This document shows positions 1 through 7,279 of a stretch of 30,512 nt of DNA, piece after piece. The translations under genes and the position numbers were made by a program. The stretch comes from Yinghuangia elevatio. GTDB lineage: Bacteria; Actinomycetota; Actinomycetes; Streptomycetales; Streptomycetaceae. Position 1 is the stretch's first letter. Every line of letters starts with the position of its first letter. The notes under the pieces were generated by a model. That model did not search any database. It saw only the letters and a list, made by a program, of their open reading frames with translations, and had not been told where the DNA came from. Location of the stretch: positions 1-30,512 of the forward strand of contig NZ_JBEZFP010000117.1 of assembly GCF_040649515.1 (NCBI RefSeq), written 5' to 3'.

Positions 1-451
1 ACTGCTCCCACATGCGCACGATCTCGCGCGAGACCTCGTCCCACTCGGCCTTGGTCGAGTTGGTGTCCATGATGTTGAACGAGGCGACCTCGTGGGAGCC
101 GGCGCCGCGGCCGGTGCCCCACTCGAAGCGGCCCTCGGTGATGTGGTCCAGCATCGCGGCGCGCTCGGCGTACCGGACGGGGTGCTCCTTGCGCGGCGAC
201 AGCGAGTTGATGCCGGTACAGAGGTGGATGCGCTCGGTCTTTGCCGCGACGTAGCCCATCAACACTTCCGGGGCCGACATGTGGGAGTACTCGGTCAGGG
301 CGTGGTGCTCACCGAACCAGACGTACTTCCAGTTGTGCTTGTCCGCCTTGATCGCGAGGTCCAACTCGCGGCGCAGGCCCAGATGTTCGGACGCACGGTC
401 GTGCGCGGCCGGCCCCGGGATGAATCCGTTGAGGAAGATGCCGAACTCCAC
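1..451 (-). CDS. LLM class (luciferase-like) flavin-dependent oxidoreductase, N-terminal 150 residues
   Basis: The reading frame runs off the window edge, so only the N-terminal half of a usual 330-380 residue protein is seen. The start is GTG at 451 because AGGAGG lies 7 bases upstream on the minus strand. The protein opens with EFGIFLNGFIPG, typical strand 1 of the bacterial luciferase TIM barrel, followed by YVWFGEHHALTEYS (the EHH motif common in this superfamily), then a GINSLSPRKEHPVRYAERA strand-helix and the LDHITEGRFEWGTGRGAGSHE segment. Known members use FMN or F420 to oxygenate or dehydrogenate small organic molecules. It is divergent from the amidohydrolase gene, which suggests joint control and a role in the same catabolic island. 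Cofactor and substrate cannot be told. The family call is firm; the specific reaction is not known. Confidence 0.9.
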   Translation of the reverse strand, partial: MEFGIFLNGFIPGPAAHDRASEHLGLRRELDLAIKADKHNWKYVWFGEHHALTEYSHMSAPEVLMGYVAAKTERIHLCTGINSLSPRKEHPVRYAERAAMLDHITEGRFEWGTGRGAGSHEVASFNIMDTNSTKAEWDEVSREIVRMWEQ

Positions 452-509
452 GGGGAGCCCTCCTGGCTCGTCTGGCGGTGCAGGTTTCGCCCCGCCTGGG
501 CTTGTGGGA

Positions 510-526
510 TGCGTAACGCTTACACA
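510..526. promoter_or_regulatory. candidate operator, imperfect inverted repeat
   Basis: TGCGTAACGCTTACACA forms two 7-base arms with a single mismatch and a 3-base centre. It lies about 60 bases upstream of the minus-strand oxidoreductase start, in a local AT-rich patch of an otherwise very GC-rich divergent intergenic region. The size and symmetry fit a TetR- or MarR-type site. No regulator gene is adjacent within the window, so this is inference. Confidence 0.35.
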
Positions 527-604
527 AAATGCTGGAGCACTCAAGGGGCGCTGTGCGGCGGTCGGACCACCGCCGACCAGGCGCGGCCGGGAGGCGGCGT
601 CCCC

Positions 605-636
605 TTGTGTTTTTTGCGTATTCCGTATTCTATTTT
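605..636 (+). promoter_or_regulatory. candidate promoter for the amidohydrolase gene
   Basis: The most AT-rich stretch between the divergent genes. TTGTGT at 605-610 is followed, 17 bases later, by TTCTAT at 628-633, with a direct repeat of GTATTC inside. It faces the gene starting at 751, leaving a leader of about 110 bases. The match to a vegetative promoter is only moderate. Confidence 0.35.
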
Positions 637-750
637 GGTCGGGCCGGAGCTGCCGGCAGCTCGGAGGATCGCCCACGTGACGCGGTTCCGGCTACGCGCC
701 GACGCAGCGCACTGCCCGAGCCGTACCGCTTCCACCACGAGGAGCACACG

Positions 751-1941
751 ATGGCGGTCATCGACGTCGACGCCCACTTTGAACCCGCGCGGGACTGGCT
801 GGCCCAGTTCCCGAAGCTGCGTGAACGCCTCCCCGCCTTCCTGCCGGACGACGATCCCGAGTTCGCGCCGAACACACCGGAGCACTTCGCCTACGCGGCG
901 TTCCCACTACGGCAGACGGCGGCGCGGGAGCGGCGGATCCCCGTCTCGGACATGACCACGCCATTCATGCGCGCGATCTTCCCCGACGAGCGCCCTGCGG
1001 ACTTCACGATCGGCGGGCACTCGCAGTGGCAGGAGGTCGATCCCGCCGCCCGGGTACGCCTGTTGGATCAGCAGGGCATCGCCGTGCAGAACATCCTCTC
1101 CGGGCTCGGCATGGTGTACATGTCGCTCATCCGCGACACCGAGCTGGGCAAGCTCGCGGTCAGCTCCCTCAACACGCATATGGCCGCGTCGACTTCGGAC
1201 CACCGCGACCGACTGCTCCCGGTGGCAATGCTGCGCTATGACGACCTCGAATGGTCGATCGCGGAGCTGCGCCGCATGCGGGAGCTCGGCAGCCGCGCGT
1301 TCTTCGTCACCACCGAGGCCATGGGCGGCGTGCCGCTCTTCCACGGCGACTACGACCGCTTCTGGTCCGCCGCGGAGGACCTGGGCATGGTCGCGATCCT
1401 GCACGTCGGGCTCGCGAACGCGGTGTTCGACCCGGGCTACGCCAACACCACCGACCCGAGCGTGCTCAGCCGCATCGCGACCGGACAGACCCACCAGATG
1501 GGGGAGGTCTTCCTCAACGCGATGGTCTTCGGCGGCGTCTTCGAGCGGCACCCGAAGCTCACCGCGCTCATCTGCGAGCTCGGCGTGGGCTGGGTGCCGT
1601 ACACGGTGGCCGGCATGGACAGCCGCGCCACCGCGGAGTCGGCGGTGTTCCTGCACGAGTACAAGCTCCCGCTGAAGCCGTCGGAGTACGTACGGCGCAA
1701 CGTGCGCGTCACACCGTTGCCGAACCAGGGGCAGCTCCCGTTCGAGCTGTTCGAGAGGCTTCCCGGCGTCGCGGTGTTCTCCTCGGACATGCCGCACTTC
1801 GAGGGCAACCTGACCCCGGTGGAGTTCTACGAGAAGGAACTCGCGGGCACACCCGCCGACATCCGGGACGGATTCCTGGCCGGCAACATCGCCGAGTCGT
1901 ACGCCCGGATGGGCGACCCGCTGGTCCTGCCGACCGCATGA
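751..1941 (+). CDS. amidohydrolase family protein (amidohydrolase_2 / ACMSD-like TIM barrel)
   Basis: This 396-residue protein begins with DVDAHFEP (residues 5-12), a variant of the metal-binding [VI]DxHxH motif in which the second His is Phe-Glu. It then has ILHVGLAN (His218), the family-typical GGVFERHPKLTALICELGVG (261-280) and SSDMPHFEG (Asp346, the usual metal or catalytic Asp). Relatives are metal-dependent decarboxylases, lactone hydrolases or C-C hydrolases. The ATG at 751 is preferred over the long upstream extension because GAGG lies just before it and the upstream frame loses codon bias. It is followed 47 bases later by the SnoaL-like gene and diverges from a luciferase-like oxidoreductase. 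Those neighbours suggest it cleaves or decarboxylates an intermediate of the same pathway. Exact substrate unknown. Confidence 0.88.
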   Translation: MAVIDVDAHFEPARDWLAQFPKLRERLPAFLPDDDPEFAPNTPEHFAYAAFPLRQTAARERRIPVSDMTTPFMRAIFPDERPADFTIGGHSQWQEVDPAARVRLLDQQGIAVQNILSGLGMVYMSLIRDTELGKLAVSSLNTHMAASTSDHRDRLLPVAMLRYDDLEWSIAELRRMRELGSRAFFVTTEAMGGVPLFHGDYDRFWSAAEDLGMVAILHVGLANAVFDPGYANTTDPSVLSRIATGQTHQMGEVFLNAMVFGGVFERHPKLTALICELGVGWVPYTVAGMDSRATAESAVFLHEYKLPLKPSEYVRRNVRVTPLPNQGQLPFELFERLPGVAVFSSDMPHFEGNLTPVEFYEKELAGTPADIRDGFLAGNIAESYARMGDPLVLPTA

Positions 1942-1988
1942 CCCCCCGCATTCGCAACGTCCCCGCACCCATATGAGGTAGAGACACC

Positions 1989-2435
1989 ATGCACGACCGC
2001 CTGGCCGCCCACGAACTTCTGCACCGCTGGTGGTTCGTCTACGACGAGGGGGAGTTCGACGCCTGGGAGGACCTGCTGACCGAGGACGTCTGGTTCACCT
2101 CGCGCACTGACACCGGGAACCACCCGCACGAGGAGTTCATCGCCTCGGACAACCGGGGGCGCGAGGCGGTTCTCGCGTGGCAGCGGGCGCACCGCCTGGC
2201 GAGTCCGTACCCGCTGCGGCACAACGGCACGAACATCCATGTCATCGGGGAGACCGAGGACGAACTCTCCTTGTCCTCCTACATCCACGTGACCTCGGTC
2301 GACGACCGGGTCCCGTCCAACATCGCCAGCGGTATCGTCCGGGCCGTCGCTCGTCGTGAGGAGGGCGTCTACCGTCTCGCCCAGGTCCACGTCGTGCTCG
2401 ACACGATGAAGGCCGTGGCCTTCTCCGAACGCTGA
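1989..2435 (+). CDS. SnoaL-like / NTF2-fold protein
   Basis: A 148-residue protein with the cone-shaped NTF2-fold pattern: N-terminal helices (AAHELLHRWWFVYDEGEFDA), the conserved WEDLLTEDVWFTSR turn, then alternating strands including LRHNGTNIHVIGE and a C-terminal EGVYRLAQVHVVLD strand. Families of this fold include polyketide cyclases, steroid isomerases, dehydratases and small subunits of ring-hydroxylating dioxygenases. No partner alpha subunit is present, so a stand-alone isomerase, hydratase or binding role is more likely. GAGG at 1975-1978 sets the ATG start. It sits 47 bases after the amidohydrolase gene in the same direction, so they probably form one transcript. It ends just before a strong hairpin. 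Confidence 0.82.
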   Translation: MHDRLAAHELLHRWWFVYDEGEFDAWEDLLTEDVWFTSRTDTGNHPHEEFIASDNRGREAVLAWQRAHRLASPYPLRHNGTNIHVIGETEDELSLSSYIHVTSVDDRVPSNIASGIVRAVARREEGVYRLAQVHVVLDTMKAVAFSER

Positions 2436-2450
2436 CGCGGTCGCGATGAC

Positions 2451-2498
2451 ACGCGTGCGGGGTAAGCCGGGCGTACGACCGGCCTACCCCGCACGCGT
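2451..2498. terminator. bidirectional terminator hairpin between convergent genes
   Basis: A perfect 14-bp inverted repeat (ACGCGTGCGGGGTA at 2451-2464 with its complement at 2485-2498) is extended inward by 5 more pairs (GCCGG/CCGGC), with one A-C mismatch and an 8-base loop. It lies 15 bases after the SnoaL-like stop and 22 bases after the aldehyde dehydrogenase stop, so it can end both transcripts. There is no T run, as is common in actinomycetes. Confidence 0.85.
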
Positions 2499-2520
2499 GC
2501 GTCCCGTGCAACTCGACGGA

Positions 2521-3945
2521 CTACAGCTGGATCGCCTGCAGCTCGTAGTACTCCTCGAGCCCTGCCTTGCCGAACTCCCGTCCCGTGCCGGAGAGTTTCA
2601 TTCCGCCGAACGGTGCCGCGGTGTTGAAGCCGCCGCCGTTGACGTCCACCTGGCCGGTTCGCAGCCGCCGCGCGACGGCGACGGCGGATTCCTCGTCCGG
2701 GCCCCAGACCGCACCCGCGAGGCCGTAGGGCGTGCCGTTGGCGATCCGAACGGCCTCGTCCACGTCGTCGTAAGGAAGGACCACCAGCACCGGGCCGAAG
2801 ACCTCTTCCTGGGCGATCTCGGCCCGTGGGTCGGCGTCCGCGATGACCGTCGGGCGGGCGAAGTATCCCCGTTCGAGTCCGTCGGGCGGAGCGCTGCCGC
2901 CTGCCGCCACGTTGGCGCCGTCGGCCACCGCCCGGTCGATGAACCCGCGTACCCGGTGGCGCTGTGCGGCGGAGACCAGCGGGCCCTGTTTGGTCGCCGG
3001 GTCGCTTGGATCGCCCGGCGTGAACCTGGCCGCAAGAGCCGCCGCCGACCCGACGGCGTCCGCGTACCGCTCGCGCGGGACCACGAGACGCGTGACGGCC
3101 AGGCAGGTCTGCCCGGAGTTCAGCAGGCAACTGCTGACTGTCGCCTTCACCGCCCGCTCAAGGTCGGCCTCGGGCAGGACCACCGCGGCGGATTTGCCGC
3201 CGAGTTCCAGCGACACTCGCTTGATGCCGCCCGCGGCGACGGCCGCGACCGCACGGCCGCCCTGTGTCGAGCCGGTGAAGGACACCATGTCCACGTCGCG
3301 GTGCGCGACGAGTGCGGCTCCGACTTCGGGGCCGAGTCCACTGAGCATGTTGAAGACCCCTGGGGGAAGGCCGGCTTCGTGGACTGCTTCGGCCAGTACG
3401 TACGGCACCAGCGGTGCCACCTCGCTCGGTTTCAGCACAACCGTGCTGCCGCTGAGCAGAGCGGGGACGACCTTGCCGACGGTCTGGAGCAGCGGGTAGT
3501 TCCACGGGGTGATCGCCGCGACGACGCCGACGGGGGAGCGGTGGACCAGCGAGTTGCGTACTCGCTCCGGCTCCTCGATACCCTGCGCTGCCTCGATGAA
3601 GTCCCGGACGGCGGCGAGGGGCAGACCCGTCTGCAACTTCTCCGCGATGCGGCGCGGGGTTCCCACGTCGTCGACCACGGCCTCCGTGAGCTGTTCGCTG
3701 CGGGCCTCAAGCGCCTTGTACACGGCTTCCACGGCGGCGATCCGCTCGGACTGCGGGGTGCGACCCCAGCCCTCCTGCGCCGCGCGTGCCGCCGCCACGG
3801 CCTGGTCCGCGTCCTCGGCCGACCCGCGGGGGACGAAGCCGATGACCTCCTCCGACGTGGGATTGGTCACGGCGATCGCGTCCGACCCCGTCGCGTCGCG
3901 CCACCGTCCTCCCACGTAGATCGGTTTGGGCGGGTTGTGGGGCAT
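2521..3945 (-). CDS. NAD(P)-dependent aldehyde dehydrogenase
   Basis: A full-length 474-residue member of the ALDH superfamily, oxidising an aldehyde to a carboxylic acid in the cytoplasm. Seen in order: the N-terminal YVGGRW strand, the ITPWNYP nucleotide-site motif (145-151), KPSEVAP (172-178), FTGST (223-227), the catalytic base Glu247 in LELGGK, and the nucleophile Cys281 in NSGQTC. The EEVFGPVL motif follows near the C-terminus. A GAGG-type ribosome site precedes the ATG at 3945. The gene diverges from the zinc alcohol dehydrogenase, so an alcohol-to-aldehyde-to-acid sequence is a natural reading. It converges on the SnoaL-like gene across a shared terminator. Substrate cannot be told from these motifs. 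Confidence 0.95.
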   Translation of the reverse strand: MPHNPPKPIYVGGRWRDATGSDAIAVTNPTSEEVIGFVPRGSAEDADQAVAAARAAQEGWGRTPQSERIAAVEAVYKALEARSEQLTEAVVDDVGTPRRIAEKLQTGLPLAAVRDFIEAAQGIEEPERVRNSLVHRSPVGVVAAITPWNYPLLQTVGKVVPALLSGSTVVLKPSEVAPLVPYVLAEAVHEAGLPPGVFNMLSGLGPEVGAALVAHRDVDMVSFTGSTQGGRAVAAVAAGGIKRVSLELGGKSAAVVLPEADLERAVKATVSSCLLNSGQTCLAVTRLVVPRERYADAVGSAAALAARFTPGDPSDPATKQGPLVSAAQRHRVRGFIDRAVADGANVAAGGSAPPDGLERGYFARPTVIADADPRAEIAQEEVFGPVLVVLPYDDVDEAVRIANGTPYGLAGAVWGPDEESAVAVARRLRTGQVDVNGGGFNTAAPFGGMKLSGTGREFGKAGLEEYYELQAIQL

Positions 3946-3996
3946 CGAGGGCCTCCTCGTTCGCCGCGCGGCGCATCACGGCCGCGGGCCCGGATC

Positions 3997-4042
3997 TTGA
4001 CGTCGTGTCGTCATGATGATGTATTTCATGTATAGGAATTAC
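3997..4042. promoter_or_regulatory. divergent promoter region with candidate operator
   Basis: An AT-rich patch lies between the aldehyde dehydrogenase and alcohol dehydrogenase genes. TTGACG (3997-4002) and TGTATT (4020-4025), spaced by 17 bases, point toward the alcohol dehydrogenase. Overlapping it is an inverted repeat GTATTTC-N8-GAATTAC (4021-4042), with 7-base arms and one mismatch, plausible as a TetR/GntR-type operator. A direct repeat ATGTAT also occurs twice. No regulator gene is adjacent. Confidence 0.45.
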
Positions 4043-4129
4043 AAGTTCCTGTCATCGTCGGACCGCTGCCGCGGGGCGCCATCGCCTCCGAACGCGCCGA
4101 GGCACCGCGGTCCAGGGAGGCTGCCGACA

Positions 4130-5239
4130 GTGTTCGAGGGACGCATCGCGGAATTCACCGCGCCGAACGAGCCGTTCGAGATCCGCGAGGTCTCGTTGGC
4201 GGGTCGTGGCGTGCTGCCCGGCGAGATCCTGGTCAAGGTGACCCGGGCCAACGTCTGCGGCAGCGATCTGCACGCCTGGCACGGCCGCTTCAACACCCGG
4301 GGACTGGGCGGCAAGCTGCCCACGGTGCTCGGGCACGAGATGGTCGGCGTCGTCGCCGCCCTCGGCGAGGGCGTGACGCGCGACACCACGGGTGGCGCGC
4401 TGGGCACGGGGACGCGGGTCGTCTTCCCCTACTTCTTCCCGTGCCACGTGTGCCGCTACTGCGTGGCGGGCCGGAGTTCGAGTTGCGGCCGGATGACCAT
4501 GGCCATGCTCGCCAGTTCCGAAGAACCTCCCTATTACGTCGGCGGATTCGCCGACTACTTCCTCCTTCCGGCCGGCGCACTGGTCTATTGCGTCCCCGAC
4601 ACGCTCTCCGACGAAGCCGTCAGCGGCGCCAACTGCGCACTTGCCCAGGTCATGCAGGCGTTCGACCGGGCGCAGCTCAGCTTCGGCGAGACCGTTGTCG
4701 TGCAAGGCGCGGGCGGGCTCGGCCTGTACGCCACCGCACTCGCCAAGGCACGGGGTGCGTCGACGGTGGTCGTGGTCGACGCAGTTGCCGAACGCCTGGA
4801 ACTCGCCCTGGAGTTGGGTGCGGATGCCGTGGTCGACATCAGTGCCGTCGCCGACGAACGCTCCCGCGTCAAGCGCGTCCACGAACTCACCGACGGCGGG
4901 GCCGACGTCGCGATCGAACTCGTCGGCTCGCCCGCTGTCGTCAACGAAGGCGTGAAGATGCTCGGCCGTTTCGGGCGCTACCTCAGCGTCGGCAACATCG
5001 GCCACGGACAGACGTACGACGCCGACCCGTCCCGTCTCACGCTGACCAACAAGAGCATCATCGGGGTCTCGCTGTACGAGCCGGGCGCACTGGGCAGGAG
5101 CCTTCAGTTCCTCGACGCGGTCCGGGACCGGCTGCCCAAGCGGTGGCTGGAGAGCACCGCGTTCCCGCTCGCGGAGATCAACGAGGCCTTCCAGGCCGCC
5201 GACCGACGCGAGGTCGTCCGCGCCAGCATCGTGCCGTGA
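4130..5239 (+). CDS. zinc-dependent medium-chain alcohol dehydrogenase
   Basis: A 369-residue MDR-superfamily protein that interconverts an alcohol and an aldehyde or ketone with NAD(P). The GTG at 4130 is chosen over ATG 4013 because AGGGAGG ends 9 bases before it and because the homology-like sequence starts there. Motifs: Cys43 in NVCGSD and GHE (His69, Glu70) for catalytic zinc; Cys105, 108, 111 and 119 (CHVCRYC...C) for structural zinc; and the Rossmann loop GAGGLG (193-198) followed by an acidic VVVVDA end that favours NAD. The gene heads a plus-strand run of crotonase, two acyl-CoA dehydrogenases and an oxidoreductase, and diverges from an aldehyde dehydrogenase. Substrate unknown. Confidence 0.93.
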   Translation: MFEGRIAEFTAPNEPFEIREVSLAGRGVLPGEILVKVTRANVCGSDLHAWHGRFNTRGLGGKLPTVLGHEMVGVVAALGEGVTRDTTGGALGTGTRVVFPYFFPCHVCRYCVAGRSSSCGRMTMAMLASSEEPPYYVGGFADYFLLPAGALVYCVPDTLSDEAVSGANCALAQVMQAFDRAQLSFGETVVVQGAGGLGLYATALAKARGASTVVVVDAVAERLELALELGADAVVDISAVADERSRVKRVHELTDGGADVAIELVGSPAVVNEGVKMLGRFGRYLSVGNIGHGQTYDADPSRLTLTNKSIIGVSLYEPGALGRSLQFLDAVRDRLPKRWLESTAFPLAEINEAFQAADRREVVRASIVP

Positions 5240-5334
5240 CCGGTTCGATCCGGAGCGAATCGCCGTCGGTCGTGCGACCACGGGTATGCCTCCGTCGGCC
5301 TCGTCCGTCATGACATGGAAGCAAGGAGCAAGTT

Positions 5335-6147
5335 GTGAGTGATCCCGGAGACACCGGCGTCGAATCCCGCGAGCTGGAATACCGCGTGGCCGATCATGTC
5401 GCGACCATCACGCTGAACCGGCCGCACCACAAGAACGCGTTCACCATGGAGATGGTCGACGCGTGGGCGACCGCCCTGCGTGACGCCGAAACGGACCCTG
5501 AGGTCCGCGTGGTCCTCGTCACCGGTGCGGGCGACGCCTTCTGTTCCGGCGTCGACCTGGGGGTCTTCGCCGATCGCGAGCGCACACCGCTGGCGGAGAA
5601 GAACCTGCTGACCAACCGGATCCATCAGGTGGCGTACGCCGCCGAAGCGCTGACCAAGCCGTACATCGCGGCCGTCAACGGTGTCGCGGTCGGGGCGGGC
5701 ATGGACATGGCGCTCATGGCCGACATCCGCATCGCCGCGAGCTCGGCGCGCTTCAGCGAGGGCTACATCCGCGTCGGCCTCGTACCCGGCGACGGCGGTT
5801 GCTGGTATCTGCCGCGCATCGTGGGCACCGCCACCGCGCTGCGCCTGCTGTGGACCGGCGACTTCGTCGCAGCCGAGGAAGCACTCGGTATGGGACTCGT
5901 GACCGCCGTGCATGCCGACGCCGAGTTCGCCGCCGCGGCACGGGCGTTCGCGGACCGGCTCGCGAGCCAACCGCCGGTCGCCGTCCAGCTCATCAAGCGC
6001 GCCGTCCGCGAGGGCGAGCGACACGACCTGCGCACGGCGCTGGACCTCATCTCCTCGCACCAGGCGGTCGTCACCTCGACGCAGGACTCCCAGGAGGCGC
6101 TGGCGGCCTTCCGTGCGAAGCGCCCCGGCGTGTACACGGGCCGATGA
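5335..6147 (+). CDS. enoyl-CoA hydratase/isomerase family protein (crotonase)
   Basis: A 270-residue crotonase-fold protein acting on a CoA thioester. AAGGAG lies 6 bases before the GTG start. Visible family features: TITLNRPHHKNAF, the oxyanion segment DAFCSGVDL (67-75), NGVAVGAGMDMALMAD (115-130) and VGLVPGDGGCWYLPRIVG. By alignment with rat mitochondrial hydratase, the two catalytic glutamates are replaced: Asp124 in place of Glu144 and Tyr144 in place of Glu164. Asp153 in the GDGG loop is available instead. A classical hydratase reaction is therefore uncertain; isomerase, hydrolase or C-C lyase chemistry is possible. It sits 95 bases after the alcohol dehydrogenase and 10 bases before the first acyl-CoA dehydrogenase. 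Confidence 0.9.
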   Translation: MSDPGDTGVESRELEYRVADHVATITLNRPHHKNAFTMEMVDAWATALRDAETDPEVRVVLVTGAGDAFCSGVDLGVFADRERTPLAEKNLLTNRIHQVAYAAEALTKPYIAAVNGVAVGAGMDMALMADIRIAASSARFSEGYIRVGLVPGDGGCWYLPRIVGTATALRLLWTGDFVAAEEALGMGLVTAVHADAEFAAAARAFADRLASQPPVAVQLIKRAVREGERHDLRTALDLISSHQAVVTSTQDSQEALAAFRAKRPGVYTGR

Positions 6148-6157
6148 GGAGCACGCG

Positions 6158-7279
6158 ATGACCGCCACTCGGCATGACACGAACGAGATCGCGCGCCTCC
6201 GACGTGAGGTGCGCGAACTGACCGACGCCTGGCGCGCCGAAGGCCGGTACGTGCCGCGCAGCGACAACTGGATGAGGGGTTTCGACCCCGACTTCAGCCG
6301 CGAACTCGCCACCCGCGGGCTGATCGGCATCACCTGGCCGCGCGAATTCGGCGGTGCGGGACAGAGCCAGCGTGCCCGTCTGGCCGTCAACGAGGAGCTT
6401 CTCAGAGCGGGTGCTCCCGTGGCCGCGCACTGGATCGGTGACCGCCAGATCGGGCCCGCCGTGCTGCGGCACGGAACGCCCGAGCTCCAGAAGGAGGTTC
6501 TGCCCGGCATCGCCGCCGGCCGGTCCGTCTTCTGCCTGGGAATGAGCGAACCCGAGGCCGGTTCCGACCTCGCGGCAGTGCGGACCACCGCGACGGCGGT
6601 GGAAGGCGGTTGGCGGGTCAACGGCCGCAAGATCTGGACCACCGGAGCGCACAAGGCCACCCACGCCTACCTGCTGGCACGCACCGCCCGAGGCGAGCGC
6701 AAGCACGAAGGACTCACCGAGTTCATCGTGGACATGGACACACCAGGCGTCGAGGTGTCGCCCATCGTCGACCTCGCGGGCGAACAGCACTTCAACGAAA
6801 TGGTCTTCACGGACGTTTTCGTGCCCGGCCACCGCGTCCTGGGCACCGTCGGCAACGCGTGGCGGCAGGTCACCGAGCAACTGTCGTTCGAACGCGGCGG
6901 CCCGGAACGCTTCCTGTCCACGTACCCGCTCTTCGCCCTGGCCGTGCGAGACGCCGCCTCCGTCGGCTCCGACGACCTCAAGGCCGCGCTCGGCCGCCTC
7001 GTCGCCCGACTGGCGACACTGCGGCGCCTCGCCTGGAAGGTGGCAACCAGTCTGGACGGCGGAGCCGCGCCGGTCGTGGACGCCGCCACGCTGAAATATC
7101 TCGGCAACGCCTTCGAGAACGACGTCATCGACTTCGCCCGTCGGCTGTGCGCCCCCGACCGGCCCGAACTGAGCGCCACGTGGGGACAGGCACTGCTTGC
7201 TTCCCCCGGGTTCACGATCCGTGGCGGAGCCGCCGACGTGCTGCTCTCGATCATCGCCAAACAGGAGACGCGGCCGTGA
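6158..7279 (+). CDS. acyl-CoA dehydrogenase, first subunit
   Basis: A 373-residue flavoprotein that introduces a 2,3-double bond into an acyl-CoA. The ribosome site TGAGGAG overlaps the stop of the crotonase gene. Features: WPREFGG (60-66), GMSEPEAGSDL (128-138, the FAD/acyl site), the KIWTTGA beta-domain strand, and a C-terminal FTIRGGAADVLLSIIAK that corresponds to the family GGTxEIxxxIIA segment. The next gene encodes a shorter, divergent acyl-CoA dehydrogenase whose start overlaps this stop (GTGA). Such pairs in mycobacteria (FadE26-FadE27 type) form alpha2-beta2 enzymes for bulky side chains or rings. That assembly here is inference. Confidence 0.92.
   Translation: MTATRHDTNEIARLRREVRELTDAWRAEGRYVPRSDNWMRGFDPDFSRELATRGLIGITWPREFGGAGQSQRARLAVNEELLRAGAPVAAHWIGDRQIGPAVLRHGTPELQKEVLPGIAAGRSVFCLGMSEPEAGSDLAAVRTTATAVEGGWRVNGRKIWTTGAHKATHAYLLARTARGERKHEGLTEFIVDMDTPGVEVSPIVDLAGEQHFNEMVFTDVFVPGHRVLGTVGNAWRQVTEQLSFERGGPERFLSTYPLFALAVRDAASVGSDDLKAALGRLVARLATLRRLAWKVATSLDGGAAPVVDAATLKYLGNAFENDVIDFARRLCAPDRPELSATWGQALLASPGFTIRGGAADVLLSIIAKQETRP

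Noticed and set aside
2446..4035. 529-residue plus-strand open frame opposite the aldehyde dehydrogenase
   Set aside because: It is antisense to a gene with all catalytic ALDH motifs and has no family sequence; long open antisense frames are normal at this GC content.
4052..6660. Long minus-strand frames opposite the alcohol dehydrogenase and the crotonase
   Set aside because: They mirror the codon pattern of the plus-strand genes, which have clear motifs and ribosome sites.
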